The notes under the pieces were generated by a model, which worked only from the letters and a program-made list of their open reading frames with translations, did not search any database and was not told the DNA's origin. Positions 44,101-54,368 of a stretch of DNA of 64,000 nucleotides are shown piece after piece. The stretch comes from Haemonchus contortus (lineage: Eukaryota > Nematoda > Chromadorea > Rhabditida > Trichostrongylidae). Within the stretch, counting starts at the first letter, position 1. The number at the start of each line of letters is the position of its first letter. Position numbers and translations under genes: made by a program. Location of the stretch: positions 13,587,922-13,651,921 of the forward strand of contig LS997565.1 of assembly GCA_000469685.2 (NCBI GenBank), written 5' to 3'.

Positions 44101-45050
44101 TCGTGCATTTAGCCATAAAATGCTACAAAAAATGAAAAAAAAATCACTCGAATAAATGGCGATAAGACAATATTCTAGGAACGTCTTTGAAGGGAGCAGG
44201 GCAGTATTCTGTCATCATTAGATAATCTCGTCACATTTGAAGGAATACATACAGAGGAGCAGAAGTATAGGCAACGGTAATTAGCACCAGAAACATGGAT
44301 TTCGTCAGAGGATTTGTACGAAATAAGGTGCAAGGAAGCATTAGCGCGGGATGTGTTTGATGAGAAGCATGACGAAATTTGATAAAAAGGAGTGACAGAA
44401 ATTCGATTGATGCATAAAATGTTACTGACTGGACTAGTTACTCTCAAAAACTACCTGCAGAAGTCCTTGAACTGTTTGCTTTGTTTCCATAGCCGGCTGC
44501 GCTGCAGCTGCAGATCCAAAGAGTCCGCCTGTCATCGGCTTTGAGCCAAACAGCCCTGTTCCGCCCGTGCCAAAACCGGTACCCGCTGTTGAAAAATCGA
44601 ATTTTTGATGATGAATTAATAATCGTTTCAAGAAAATGGAACTGAAGAGGGATACGTGTGCCAAGCTTACGTTTAGAAAACAGTCCTCCGCTTGTCGAAC
44701 TGCCGAAAAGACCTCCTGATGCAGTTGTTGTGGTGGTTTTAGCTCCAAACAGTCCACCCGATGTAGTAGTCGCCGTGCCAAATAGTGAGGTGGTTGTGCC
44801 CGACTGTGGAACACTTCCAAACAATGGTTTCGACGCAGGTCTGAAGTTCACTGGAGTGATTACCAAATAATTTGAACTGAGTGAACTGAAAACAATCCAG
44901 TTGAAGACAAGGAAATCACGTTGTGGTGGTGGTCGATCCGAAAAGTGATGGCGTCGACGTTGTGGTCGTGGTAGAGCCAAAGGTGAAACCCGATGACGTC
45001 CCAGATGTACTCGTAGAGCCAAACAACGGCTTGCTTCCGAACAGACTCAT
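41188..45050 (-). CDS. Nucleoporin Nup54 orthologue (npp-1), twelve exons
   Basis: Exons: 45050-44920, 44840-44671, 44585-44455, 44057-43881, 43140-43061, 43005-42885, 42797-42690, 42592-42514, 41985-41864, 41802-41669, 41610-41490 and 41400-41188. They join without a phase break to 528 residues (human Nup54 is about 507). Exons 1-3 encode FG repeats (LFGS, GLFGA, GLFGS) rich in Thr and Gly. Exons 4-6 encode the Nup54 alpha/beta region (GGPFHRIK, AIGYNRTSQ, VTALPD). Exons 8-12 encode the coiled-coil region that joins Nup62 and Nup58 in the central channel complex. An ATTCACTCAG site three bases before the ATG looks like a trans-splice acceptor. Intron 4 carries a SINE-B. It is the first gene of the co-directional cluster. 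Confidence 0.96.
43590..43745 (-). mobile_element. SINE-B copy in nup54 intron 4
   Basis: On the minus strand a tRNA-like head has acceptor-like ends (GGTCTCGG/CCGAGGC), an A box (TAGCGTAAGGG) and a perfect B box in ACGGGTTCGAGTCCCGT. The body follows (GAAGTTTTGTCCATGAATCG, then CATCCTTGTGACGC). The head folds in part like a tRNA, but no normal anticodon arm is visible, so it is a SINE and not a tRNA gene. Confidence 0.8.
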
Positions 45051-45959
45051 TCCCTGAGTGAATGTTAGTTAATTTCCGCCAAAAACAACTAATAGAACGG
45101 AAATGAACTCCACAACAATTTCTAGAAGACTTCTAAAGAGATGACGTATAAATGCAATTAAAGAACCACTAAAATAAATAAACAAATAAATAAATAATAA
45201 AAACAAAACATAATCAGATGTATAATACTTTGTATGAGCAACCAGTAACAAAAGCTTCCTGAAAGTGCAAAACTAGAAAGCGTTTCAGCAACGTTTCTGA
45301 AGGTCACAACGCAATGCTCGTCATTCAAAGGAACCTGTCTGCATATGCGCTCACTGCACTTTTGTGACGACATCCACACTGAGGGGAAGTCGCTAACGTA
45401 TGGTAAAGCAGTACCATGCTATGACCGGGGAATCAAGTTTCAGTAAATTCATAAAGTATGAGGAATGAAGTCTTAGGCGTTGATCAATCTCATTTTAGGA
45501 TGCGCACGCATTAGATTTACGTTCAGGAACGTAGGGTGTTTTGGATGCCTAATATGACCTAAACAATGAGATGCATGGGTTAACAATGTTCGACTAAGTG
45601 CTTCTATGCTCCTAGACTGGTGTGGTGCTAATTAACCCACTTTGGATGAATAAAAAGATGGGTTCTCCTGGGCGAGAATCGATCCGAGATCGGAACCGCG
45701 GACCACTCGCCACTACATCATTTCAATGGACAGAATCACGGAAATGGCTTCATACCTGAAACTGTCCGAGAACATCCCAAATCCAATCCAATGGATTCAT
45801 CTTCAATTCTCGGAATTGCGTGTTCTAAGTATTACCGCAAATTTTGAAGCAAAGCAGCTTCCAAAAGGGTAACTCGAAATTTCGGTTGTGGAATGGAGTG
45901 CACTGATTTTAACTGCTCTGCAGCTATCCACATTATTTTAGTAGTGGGTGGGAATGTTG

Positions 45960-46247
45960 AAGGAAGTGGTATAGTGGCAAGTGGCGCACTATCACACACA
46001 TGATCACGAGTTGAAATCCTTTTTCGATATCCGCCTAGGCCAACCAAGCCTTCCATCCCTTCGGGGTCGGTGAATTGGTACCAGACCCGTCTGGGAGGAT
46101 AAAAGTACTGACTTTTACATCGGCTGGCTTCCGCAAGTCACTTACTAGGCCACATACGCATTCACTACGCCACTGCGATTCTGAATGGAAGTCGAGGCGG
46201 GGAAGGCGCATCCCTCAGACGGAATTGATTAAGCCCAAAGAATTTAT
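45960..46247 (+). mobile_element. SINE-A copy, nearly full length
   Basis: The head has GTGGTATAGTGGCAAGTGG (A-box region) and ACGAGTTGAAATCC (altered B box). The body follows (CCGCCTAGGCCAACCAAGCC, TCGGGGTCGGTGAATTGG, CTGGGAGGATAAAAG, ACGCATTCACTACGCCACT), with the tail GCCCAAAGAATTTAT. Confidence 0.85.
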
Positions 46248-46830
46248 CGGAGGCAGTGGACCTATCATAAACATGGAGGCACCATAATTGACGTATCATA
46301 ATTGACGTAGTGGCCATTTTATGTGGCTCATGATTAGTCTATAACTGTTTATACAGAGGCGAAAATCTAATACCTTACCCGATTCCACAGTAATCCGGCT
46401 GTGGTCATGGGTCGAAAGCGTAGTAGTCGTGGTGCACTACAGCCAGATACATCACATCTACGCGTTTTGGCCGGACTCACAGCAGCAGACGGCACTGGCT
46501 AATTTCCTACTCATCGGACGTTTCTTTGATCGAAATCTTTCTCGAAGTGTCCTATTATGACGGGGCTAGGATTTCTGTATTCAAATAAGGTTATGCTACA
46601 GAATGGAACTGTCGTCCGTGAAATTTTGTGTCCTACGCTAATGCAAGGTGCAGCTGAAAAACAAAACGACTCCTTTGGCTCGGGAACTCTTCCCTTCCTA
46701 ACATCCAGCCGTGGCCCTGATAGCTTTTCTGAGCCTGAACACTTTTTTTAGTTTCGAAGCTATTTAAGGCTAAAGTCTACTGTTATGGGTGTAGGTCTTA
46801 CAATTAGTTGCTATTTGTACTACTACACTG

Positions 46831-47055
46831 TGCGGAGGTGGTGTGGTGGCAATCACTCCCATGGCCAAGCGTTCGAATCCTATATCGATCATCGTCCAGG
46901 TCAATGGAGACATCCATCCCTCTCGGGTTCTATTCATTGGTACAGGACCCATCTGCGAGGATAAAAGCAATGGCTTGCATATCATCAGCTGCCCAGATAG
47001 CATTTAAAACGCAACTACGATTCTGAGTGGAAGTCGAGTGAGGGGCGCAGTGCGG
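46831..47055 (+). mobile_element. SINE-A copy
   Basis: The head has GGTGTGGTGGCAATCAC and a perfect B-box core GCGTTCGAATCC. The body has GTACAGGACCCATCTGCGAG, AAAAGCAATGGCTTGC and ACTACGATTCTGAGTGGAAG. It breaks off before the family tail. Confidence 0.8.
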
Positions 47056-47970
47056 GGTGCAACCTTGTTACCAACTTTTTTCAGCAGTAATTTTTGTTAG
47101 TTCCTCATCTTAACAATCATCAAGGTACTATTTATTTGCACATCACAAACAGATAGGAACATATTAAAGCAAGTGTGGACAAAATTAGAACGATTCCTGG
47201 AATTAACCTAATAATTTACATAATGAGGTAAAATATGCGACAAATATTTCTGCCAACAATATAGGTCGTTGAGGTTGATTAGGAACATGTTCAGAGTGTC
47301 CTTCGTCCGAGAGGCATGAGTGAGTAGGTAGCTAGAATTGTTATAATTTTGATATTACTGTAGAAAAAGGTGCTGGAGCAAATTACCCTTCAGCGAGGAG
47401 TTTACATTTCTAGAAAGCCAGTTGGCCCAAAACAACCCCTTTCTGATGGGCCAAGCACTCGATTTTCTCGATTTGTTGGGCTATTCGAAGGTCTCTTGAG
47501 AATGAATTATCTCTCGTTCTAGGCAGTTGATGACGAATTTATCGATAATTACGGTAGGCGCAGCTAGTATGGAGGTCGGCAAATACGTAAGAAAAGTACC
47601 TCTTTATGGTGATATGGAGTCGAGTCGGAGGGACTTACGGGGGAAGTGCAGGGATCCAGCAGAGCCGTAAAGACGCAAGGTTTTGCTTTTTCTTCGTATG
47701 TATTTAATCTTTCATTCAAGAGAGGGAAGATAGACTGAAGTGGGGGAGGACCCAGGGGGTTGTATGAGCTCATGAAATTCTATCATCGGGCAAACGCGCG
47801 CCATACTGTATCGTCCACCCTTCCTTCCCTGGCTGCTACAAACTTCTGTTTAAGAAAAAAAAAATTTGCATTTTTCAGCTCTAAATCATCACCCTTAATC
47901 CCCACAAGATAGGTACTAGTTGTGACTGAAGATTCATACCTTTTTCATGGGGTTAAGTTAGGCTATCGAG

Positions 47971-48256
47971 ACGGAAGTGGCGTGGTGACAAATGGCGCAC
48001 TTCATATACGCATAGTCACGGGTTCGAATGACGAATCGGTATCTGCCCACTCCAACCAGGCCGTCCATCCCTCTGAGGTCGATTACTGGGTACCAGACTC
48101 GTTTGGGAGGATAAAAGCCCTGACTCTCACATTGGATGGCCACCGCAAGTCATTGTATAGACCACATAGGCATTCAATACGCCACTAAGATTCTGATTGG
48201 AAGTCGAATGCGAGGGCGCATTCCTTAGACGGGATTGATTGACGCCTCAAGAATTT
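47971..48256 (+). mobile_element. SINE-A copy, full length
   Basis: GTGGCGTGGTGACAAATGGCGCA (A-box side) and CACGGGTTCGAATGACG (B box) are followed by the full body, including CTGGCCACCGCAAGTCATTG and GACGGGATTGATTGACGCC, and the tail AAGAATTTAGG. Confidence 0.85.
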
Positions 48257-48447
48257 AGGACTTTGTCGGAGAGTTCCTCAATTACGCAGGTGGAAGCAAA
48301 GAAGAAAAGTAGATCATAATCATAATTGTGGTCTTTTTAAAAGGCGGTTTTGGAAACGGTATCTGGGAAATCGAAAGCAGTAAAGGTTGCCTCATCGAAC
48401 AAGCCCGAGGAGTAATGGCCAGCCCGAAAAATAGGCCAAATACTTAC

Positions 48448-50992
48448 TTCTTTTCATAAAGTATTGCATTCCATGCTATCCTAAAATCTTCTATTTCTGA
48501 AGCTGTTTTTGGCTTGGGATATGCGATATTGAGCTGAAAATCTTGTTGTAGATGCCGAGCCCTGTCAGAAGATGGAATCGTAGAGGGAACGTACCTGGCA
48601 AACCTTCATGTTGGATTCAGGAAAGATACCTTCTTCGAAAAAGATTGGAAGAAATTCATTGGCATTCTTTGTTCTGATGATAATCGAGGTGGTTCGAAAT
48701 CTCCGAACAAAGAAGCTCATGAACGTCACAAAAGACATATTTTTCAATTCTTTTGGATCTGAAAAAGCTAACGGAGTAGGAGGCTACGTAGTGAAAACGA
48801 CGATTCCGTGGTGGTTGAACTAGTAACAGAAGACTCTACTGGTCCCCTGGTTAAAGTCTATCTGTTCCGATTCCCTCGAATCCGCAAATGTCGCTATGGG
48901 ATCAGGAAAGGACGTTAAACTAAAAATTTGGGTCTACATTCAAGAAGGTCGCCCTAAATTGCTGGAGAAGAACTGAGATCAACGAGATTCCAAGAGATTC
49001 CAAAGCGATTTGCGCATTCTTTTTGTTGAACCGAAGGTTTTTTGGGGGTCGGACTGAAATCAGATCTCAAATGAGTTGCTTATGCAGTTGCTATAGTGGC
49101 ACTCACAGAGAGCCTCAGGCTTTACACTCTGCGCAGCAAATTTTGGCTAGTTATCTCGCCGCATGCTTGTTTTCGCAGTCTGTTGTCCCGGTACGCGGCG
49201 TGTTGTTTGAGTTTCATTTTAGTTATCCTTTTGGGATTAACCCAGAAGTAGGTGAAGTTCGAATATTGCTCCGAGACTTTCCTTAGCGTCTGAATTCACG
49301 ACTTCAAGAATTCTGGAATTTAAAACCTTTTAGACGATCATAGACCTTCAGTTCAGCCTAAATTTAATGAGTATTCCCTTATAGATCACATCGTCCGGAT
49401 TGCGAATAATTAGTTGAATACGAATAATACCTATATCTTCGAACAAATCCGTCTTTAGGCGACCCTTCGGATTAACACGGAACGGATATGTTCGTATGCC
49501 CAAAGTGGGGTTTGTACGAATAGTGTGATGGGTATCACTACTGGAATGTACTCTGCATTTGTCGTAGGTGACCTGAAATCTGTGATATAACAGGAACTGT
49601 TCGTATCCATATGCAGTTTTGCTATAACAGGAGCTAGTTACGCTGAGGCTGCTAGTCATTACGTTCCTACTGATGGCTTCCCTAGGGTACCACGCAAATG
49701 TTCCCAGCATGGCTTTTACTTTTCTGTAACTTACCTTCATTGCAAAAGGAAGGGCTAGAAGGCCATCCTCCGTCAAGAATACAATGTCGCAGTGATGGGT
49801 GGGATCCTGCAAATGGAGAAAAAGTTTTGAAAACCATATGTATGCAGGTCTGTGAATGCACGACTAATTGGAAGGCGTTATCCAGTGGGTTTTCTTTTAA
49901 TAGGTAAATTGTTGCAGTAGTAGATCTGGGAGTTTTTACTCGGGCCAGGAGTTCCCAGGGGCTGGACTAAATCACACCTACCATGTGTTCTCACCATGAG
50001 AGGGTGTAGGTTTGACAATGATAAGAGTTACAAATCTCTTGACGATTGTGGGAGCGCATCCATCGCTTGAGGGATGCGCCCACGCATTCGCCTTCCATTC
50101 AGTATCGTGGTGGCGCATTGAGGCGTTTGTGACCCTCATAGCAACTTGCAGTAGCCAGGCGTGTACTACTTTTATCCACCCTAACGAGTCTGGTACCAAT
50201 TATCCGACCCCGGAGGAATGAAAAGCCTGGTTGGCCTAGGCGGATATCGTTCCGGGATTCGAACCCGTGACCATGCATGTGTCACGTGCACCACTTGCCA
50301 CTATACCCCTTAACCCAATGATACGATATCATTGATAGAATGCCATAAATTCTGAAGGCTTTCTGTAACTCTAATATATAACTCATCACTTAGCATTGTA
50401 ATTTAAAATAGAGCAGACACGTGTCATCTTCAAAATGACCCACGGTGATAAGCTCCTCTAAAAATAAGACGTCTTCTCCATCTTTGCCGAAGACACTGAT
50501 TCTATTCCACAACTTGCTGTAAGAGCAAATGTTGACCAAGTTCGGCATAGCCTTCCACATCTGAAAAGAGCAACGGTACATGGCTTAGGAGGGAATCAAG
50601 GGAATCGTACTCCAAGCCCTCCATGTTTTACCCCTCCTGCTGATTCTCATAATTACATTCTTTGAAAGTTGATGTTCAACCGTTTTATTCTACTCTTGTG
50701 GTATTTTTTACCTGAGAACTAAAACAATGGGGAACATACGACTTGAACAAAGTTGTTCTCATAACCCTCAGTGACCAGGGATGTTTAGTGGGGTAGATAA
50801 TGCGCGTTGTGGAGATCCGTTTCTTTTATACTGAGCACTCAAACTGCGGGATATCTCCCTTCATCAACATAAAACAACTTTTCATTAAAATAAAATTTTA
50901 CTAACGCCTTGGAAGAAATCCTTATCATCCGCATATCTGAACCAATCAGCTTTCGCTTGCATGCAACGTCTTGCTGTCAGAACGAAGAACTC
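48448..50992 (-). CDS. Unrecognised multi-exon protein gene (partial model)
   Basis: Six exons are readable: 50992-50906, 50560-50444, 49806-49735, 49572-49431, 48758-48595 and 48533-48448. The joins keep phase (0,0,0,1,0) and every acceptor is TTCAG, TTTCAG or TGCAG, giving about 222 residues. Typical segments are EFFVLTARRCMQAKADWF, LTEDGLLALPFAMK, NANEFLPIFFEEGIF and TASEIEDFRIAWNAILY. There is no signal peptide, membrane helix or known domain that I recognise. Start and stop are not placed: the last exon ends in a GTAAGT donor, and upstream coding may exist near 51130. The end of exon 2 has an alternative donor out of phase. A reverse SINE-A sits in intron 2. Confidence 0.6.
50048..50312 (-). 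mobile_element. SINE-A copy in an intron of the unrecognised gene
   Basis: The minus strand gives the best-preserved head of the family: GGTATAGTGGCAAGTGGTGC, then CACGGGTTCGAATCCCGGAA with a perfect pol III B box. The usual body and GGGCGCATCCCTCAAGCG near the 3' end follow. Confidence 0.88.
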
Positions 50993-51204
50993 CTGAACAT
51001 GAGTGATCTTTACATAAAAAGTGAGGAATGCTGAACGTATCATGGGATAAACTTGAGTAGAGTGAATGAATGACAATCTTGCCCTTTTTATCATAACACT
51101 TCATAATTAGATAGCTCCAGAATCTTTCGAGCAAATCAACTTAGAAGATGTGGTGTGTTTTGGTTGGAAGTCGCCCACTTATCAAAACTGCATCCAAACC
51201 TTCG

Positions 51205-51445
51205 TGCCGCGAAATCCCGTGACCTTTGTTATAGATACCTCTTTGATAGTCTGACCACCCAGATGTGGTTGCGCGACCCGCCTTAGCAGCAGTCTGTTTA
51301 GATGAGGCGAGTGGCGGTCGCCCTCGTGCTACTATTATCGTCTCGCCGTGTCTCTATTTAATCGCATCTATAAAAATTATTCCACTGTACCGTTGTATTG
51401 TAAAGGGAGATACACTCCCAGTGGCTGGAATCTAAAGCTCCGCCA
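51205..51445 (+). repeat. 5' LTR of the deleted BEL/Pao-like element
   Basis: 241 bp, TG...CA ends inferred from alignment to the downstream copy. It contains an AT-rich segment (TCTATAAAAATTATT) that could serve as a TATA region. Confidence 0.65.
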
Positions 51446-51469
51446 GAAGACCACCTCCACACGGAGCTC

Positions 51470-52030
51470 TTGAAGACCTTAGATCACAAGAGCGACGTCA
51501 TCCGTCTTAAACTCGACGAATTCACTTCTTCCATGCCGGCTCGCGTCGAACAACTTGAAGCAACAATCGAAATATTGTCACTTATTCAAGACCCGTTGGA
51601 GGACTTCACCAGCCTGAAGCCTGCCTTAGAAAGACTGGTCGAGGGCACTACTCCTCGTTCAGCCTGTATTTTCTGCACACTACAGGAGAACGAGGATTCG
51701 CACCAAAGCGGGCGCTGCCCGCGCTTTTCGAGTGCCTATGCCCGCATTTTCCAAGTCTCAAAAATGGGACTATGCGGGCAGTGCCTCAAGCCTGCGCACG
51801 AAACAGCGTGTGAGGTCAGATGCGGGATATGCCGTCAGCCTCGCAACGCCCTGTTGTGCCCGGCAAGAGCTGCTTCTCTTCCTGAGAAGAGAAAGTTCCA
51901 AGCCCTCACACTATATTCACACTATATTCTATTATATTTTACGCTGGCTGCCAATATATTCCGAAGTACTCCGTTCAACCGCACTCCACTCCGTCCAGCC
52001 GACCGCTCAACCACACTCCACTACGTCTAG
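51470..52030 (+). pseudogene. Gag fragment with BEL/Pao-type zinc knuckles
   Basis: An open frame of 186 codons without an ATG (it opens at TTG). It has a coiled-coil-like stretch, then three cysteine clusters: C66-x2-C69...H78...C83, C102-x2-C105-x4-H110-x3-C114 and C118-x2-C121...C130. This spacing resembles Pao/BEL Gag. It ends in low-complexity sequence shortly after, so the polyprotein is truncated. Confidence 0.7.
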
Positions 52031-52128
52031 CCGACCTACACCGCACTGCATCGACTCAAGGAAGAAGGAAATTTTCCAACTATGCGTTTGCATAGATTAT
52101 TCGTTGATTATGTTGTTGGCGTGGGGAA

Positions 52129-52396
52129 TGTCGCGCATTCCCGTGACCTTTGTTAAAGATCCCTCTTTGTTATAGTTTGACCACCCGAATGTGGGGCGGT
52201 CGAAGCTGAGGCGCGACCCGCCTGAGCAGCAGTCTGATTATAGGAGGTTACGAGTGGTATATGTTGTTACCGCTCTCGTGCTACCATTATCGTCTCACTA
52301 TGTTGTTATTATAATCGCATTAATGAAAATTATTTCACTGAACCATTGTAATAAAAAGGGATACACTCCCAGTGGCTGGAATCTGAAGTTCCGCCA
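52129..52396 (+). repeat. 3' LTR of the deleted BEL/Pao-like element
   Basis: 268 bp. It carries extra bases relative to the 5' copy around GGCGGTCGAAGCTGAGG and TGTTATTATAATCGC, and contains AATAAAAAGGG, which includes a poly(A) signal. Confidence 0.65.
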
Positions 52397-53099
52397 CCTC
52401 CGTCAACAATCGCGACCAAAAGAGTTTGGGCATTATTGCCAAAGTTAGAAGTTACTGGTCAATGTGTAACTACTGGCTACATATAGAACAGAGAAGGACC
52501 AAAGATGGTCATGATCTATTTCTGTACTAATAATCGTCACCCACAAAACTAAGCTCTCTGTCATGCCTTTCAGCCGACTTTAAAGGACGATTGGCCAGTG
52601 AGAGCAGTAGTTCCGTTAGGAAGCACACTAACTCGGCAAAGGGCGAGAGGATGCCAGGCGGCAACGGACTTCTGCTGACCCGAGCGCCCCTAGCGTCATC
52701 ATTCCTCGTATTTCTTCACCATCATCGTCCGATTGCATCATTCGTACGTCGTTGTCCTCTTCGCAGCTTTAGCTTGTCCTCTCACCTTTACGCAGTGCTA
52801 ATCGCATATCGCAGCATGTGAGTCTGAGTTCCCGATACAGATCGCGTCTGCTCAACCACCGCCTGGCCATCCACTCATGCGCCAGATTCCGGGAGCTTGA
52901 GTAGTCGTTGCAGGCTCGACGGTAATGGTTTCGCACCTAATTTTTGTTTCACCTTATCGCCTCAGTATTTAACGGTAGAAGTGCGAGGCACAACACGGTT
53001 TCGCTATTACTCGTGGAAGTAGGAATGGGCTATGAAACTCCTAACAACGAATAACAGCATGGAATATCACAAATAAGAGATCTAAGAGCCGGACATCTA
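52397..53099. other. Intergenic stretch between two transposons
   Basis: No supported exon. The ORF at 52591-52821 has no recognised motif and no splice context. Confidence 0.5.
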
Positions 53100-54368
53100 C
53101 AGGGTGTCCCAAAATTATTTGCGCCGATTTATAGCAATATATTTGAAAATTCTCAACTGCGAAAGACGATGGAATTTCTATGCACGCTAGCTAACACTAT
53201 GTGCTACAACATGCTAAAGTCGCATTTCAAAATATCCCCCGTGAGCGCGAATAGAAGTCAAAGTTTGCTTTCGACTTGATCGCATGTAGCACGCAGGTAT
53301 CCTTCTCCATTTCTTCCCAGCCGTCCTCCAGCTTTTGCATTCTAGGACTACAAACTGGGACTGCAAACACGACAGAACCTCTTCTAATCAGGGACCATCC
53401 GTGGGATTCAAGTGAGTCAAGTTCTGGAAAATAGGATGACCATTCCTCTTCACCAATGAAGTCGGGCAGCTATCGTCGGCACCACTCGTGGGCAAACTTG
53501 GCTCTGTGGGCTGGAGTAGCGTCCTGCTGGAAGGACTAAGAGATGTTTCAGAGAACGTAGTCGGATCAATGTTTCATTTACTTCCATTAGTACGCCGTTT
53601 GAGTACTGGTCTTGGTCAATTTTCACGCCTGCACCGAAGAGACCACGAGCGGCTTACCCTTGCCAGTGATTTCCTCGAAAAACATCATTTTACTGTTCTG
53701 ATAACAACCTTTTTGTGAGATGTTACACGCTGAATGTTTCTTTCCGGAACGCGAACGGTTCAGTTGTTGAGGAATGGCTTTATCGTAAAAAATTTCTTAA
53801 CCAGAGAAAACAACGAAGGGTTGCGTGTCACCACTTTCGACTTTCTGCATTTTTGGCCCTGCAGTATCTGTTGAGATCGGAACTGAAGCGAAATTTCTGC
53901 ATACGATAGGAACGGCAGCGAAGCTCCTGCATGACATTCCTCCATCGCGATAACTCGGATAAACCGTGCCCGTTGACTTCCTTTTGATGGGTCACCCAGA
54001 ATCCCGACCGATTGGCAGACGGACTATTTTAATAGCCCTATCTTCAGAAACATTCTACCTTTCTATCTTTCCTGGTTTGTCTCTGATTCATTCTTCTTTT
54101 CTATATCGTTTAATAGCCTCCTATACGGTTATTAGAAAAATCCCAAAGAATTTCATAACGCCCTTCCACTTCTCGCGCGTCAATGATTGCAAGTGGCATT
54201 GAATTGGCCTGCTTCATCTGAAATATATTAGGAGTTCCACTTCAGTAACCATGCATATTGCAAGGAAACCTTTATGCAACTAATTAATAACAGGTTATGT
54301 GAATTCGATATATTATTTATACCTTAGAAATTACTGAGCTTTGGCGCAAATAATTTTGGGACACCCTG
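53100..54368 (-). mobile_element. Mariner-family transposon with perfect 26-bp inverted ends
   Basis: Terminal inverted repeats beginning CAGGGTGTCCCAAAA and ending TTGCGCC (26 bp, identical) bound a 1269-bp element. A TA dinucleotide lies on each side (53098-53099 and 54369-54370), the target duplication of this superfamily. The transposase is on the minus strand. Size and ends fit a mariner/IS630-type element that is no longer autonomous. Confidence 0.92.
53225..54190 (-). pseudogene. Transposase pseudogene of the mariner-family element
   Basis: Blocks in order on the minus strand are KMMFFEEITGKGKPLVV, GVKIDQDQYSNGVL, QQDATPAHRAKFAHEWC (second catalytic Asp region), LPDFIGEEEWSS and PELDSLE, then a C-terminal KLEDGWEEMEK. 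These match the PDFI-EEW type of IS630/mariner transposase. A TAG stop near 53470 and several frameshifts break it, and the N-terminal DNA-binding part is not readable. Confidence 0.8.

Larger units (their letters stand above)
45051..48447. other. SINE-rich intergenic region upstream of nup54
   Basis: Holds three SINE-A copies in tandem neighbourhood (45960, 46831, 47971) and AT-rich spacer with AAAT/AATA runs at 45170-45200. The nup54 promoter should lie near 45060-45400 but no motif is recognisable. No other exon was found. Confidence 0.6.
51205..52396 (+). mobile_element. Deleted BEL/Pao-like LTR element (gag only)
   Basis: Two related direct repeats (51205-51445 and 52129-52396) flank about 680 bp of intern DNA. 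Both repeats contain CCCGTGACCTTTGTTA, CGCGACCCGCCT and ATACACTCCCAGTGGCTGG, and both end CCGCCA. They differ by many substitutions and indels, so the element is old or the two LTRs come from different copies. Only a gag fragment is inside, with no protease, reverse transcriptase or integrase. No clear target duplication was found. Confidence 0.75.

Noticed and set aside
44658..44870. Plus-strand ORF of 70 codons
   Set aside because: It is the antisense shadow of nup54 exon 2 (FG repeats).
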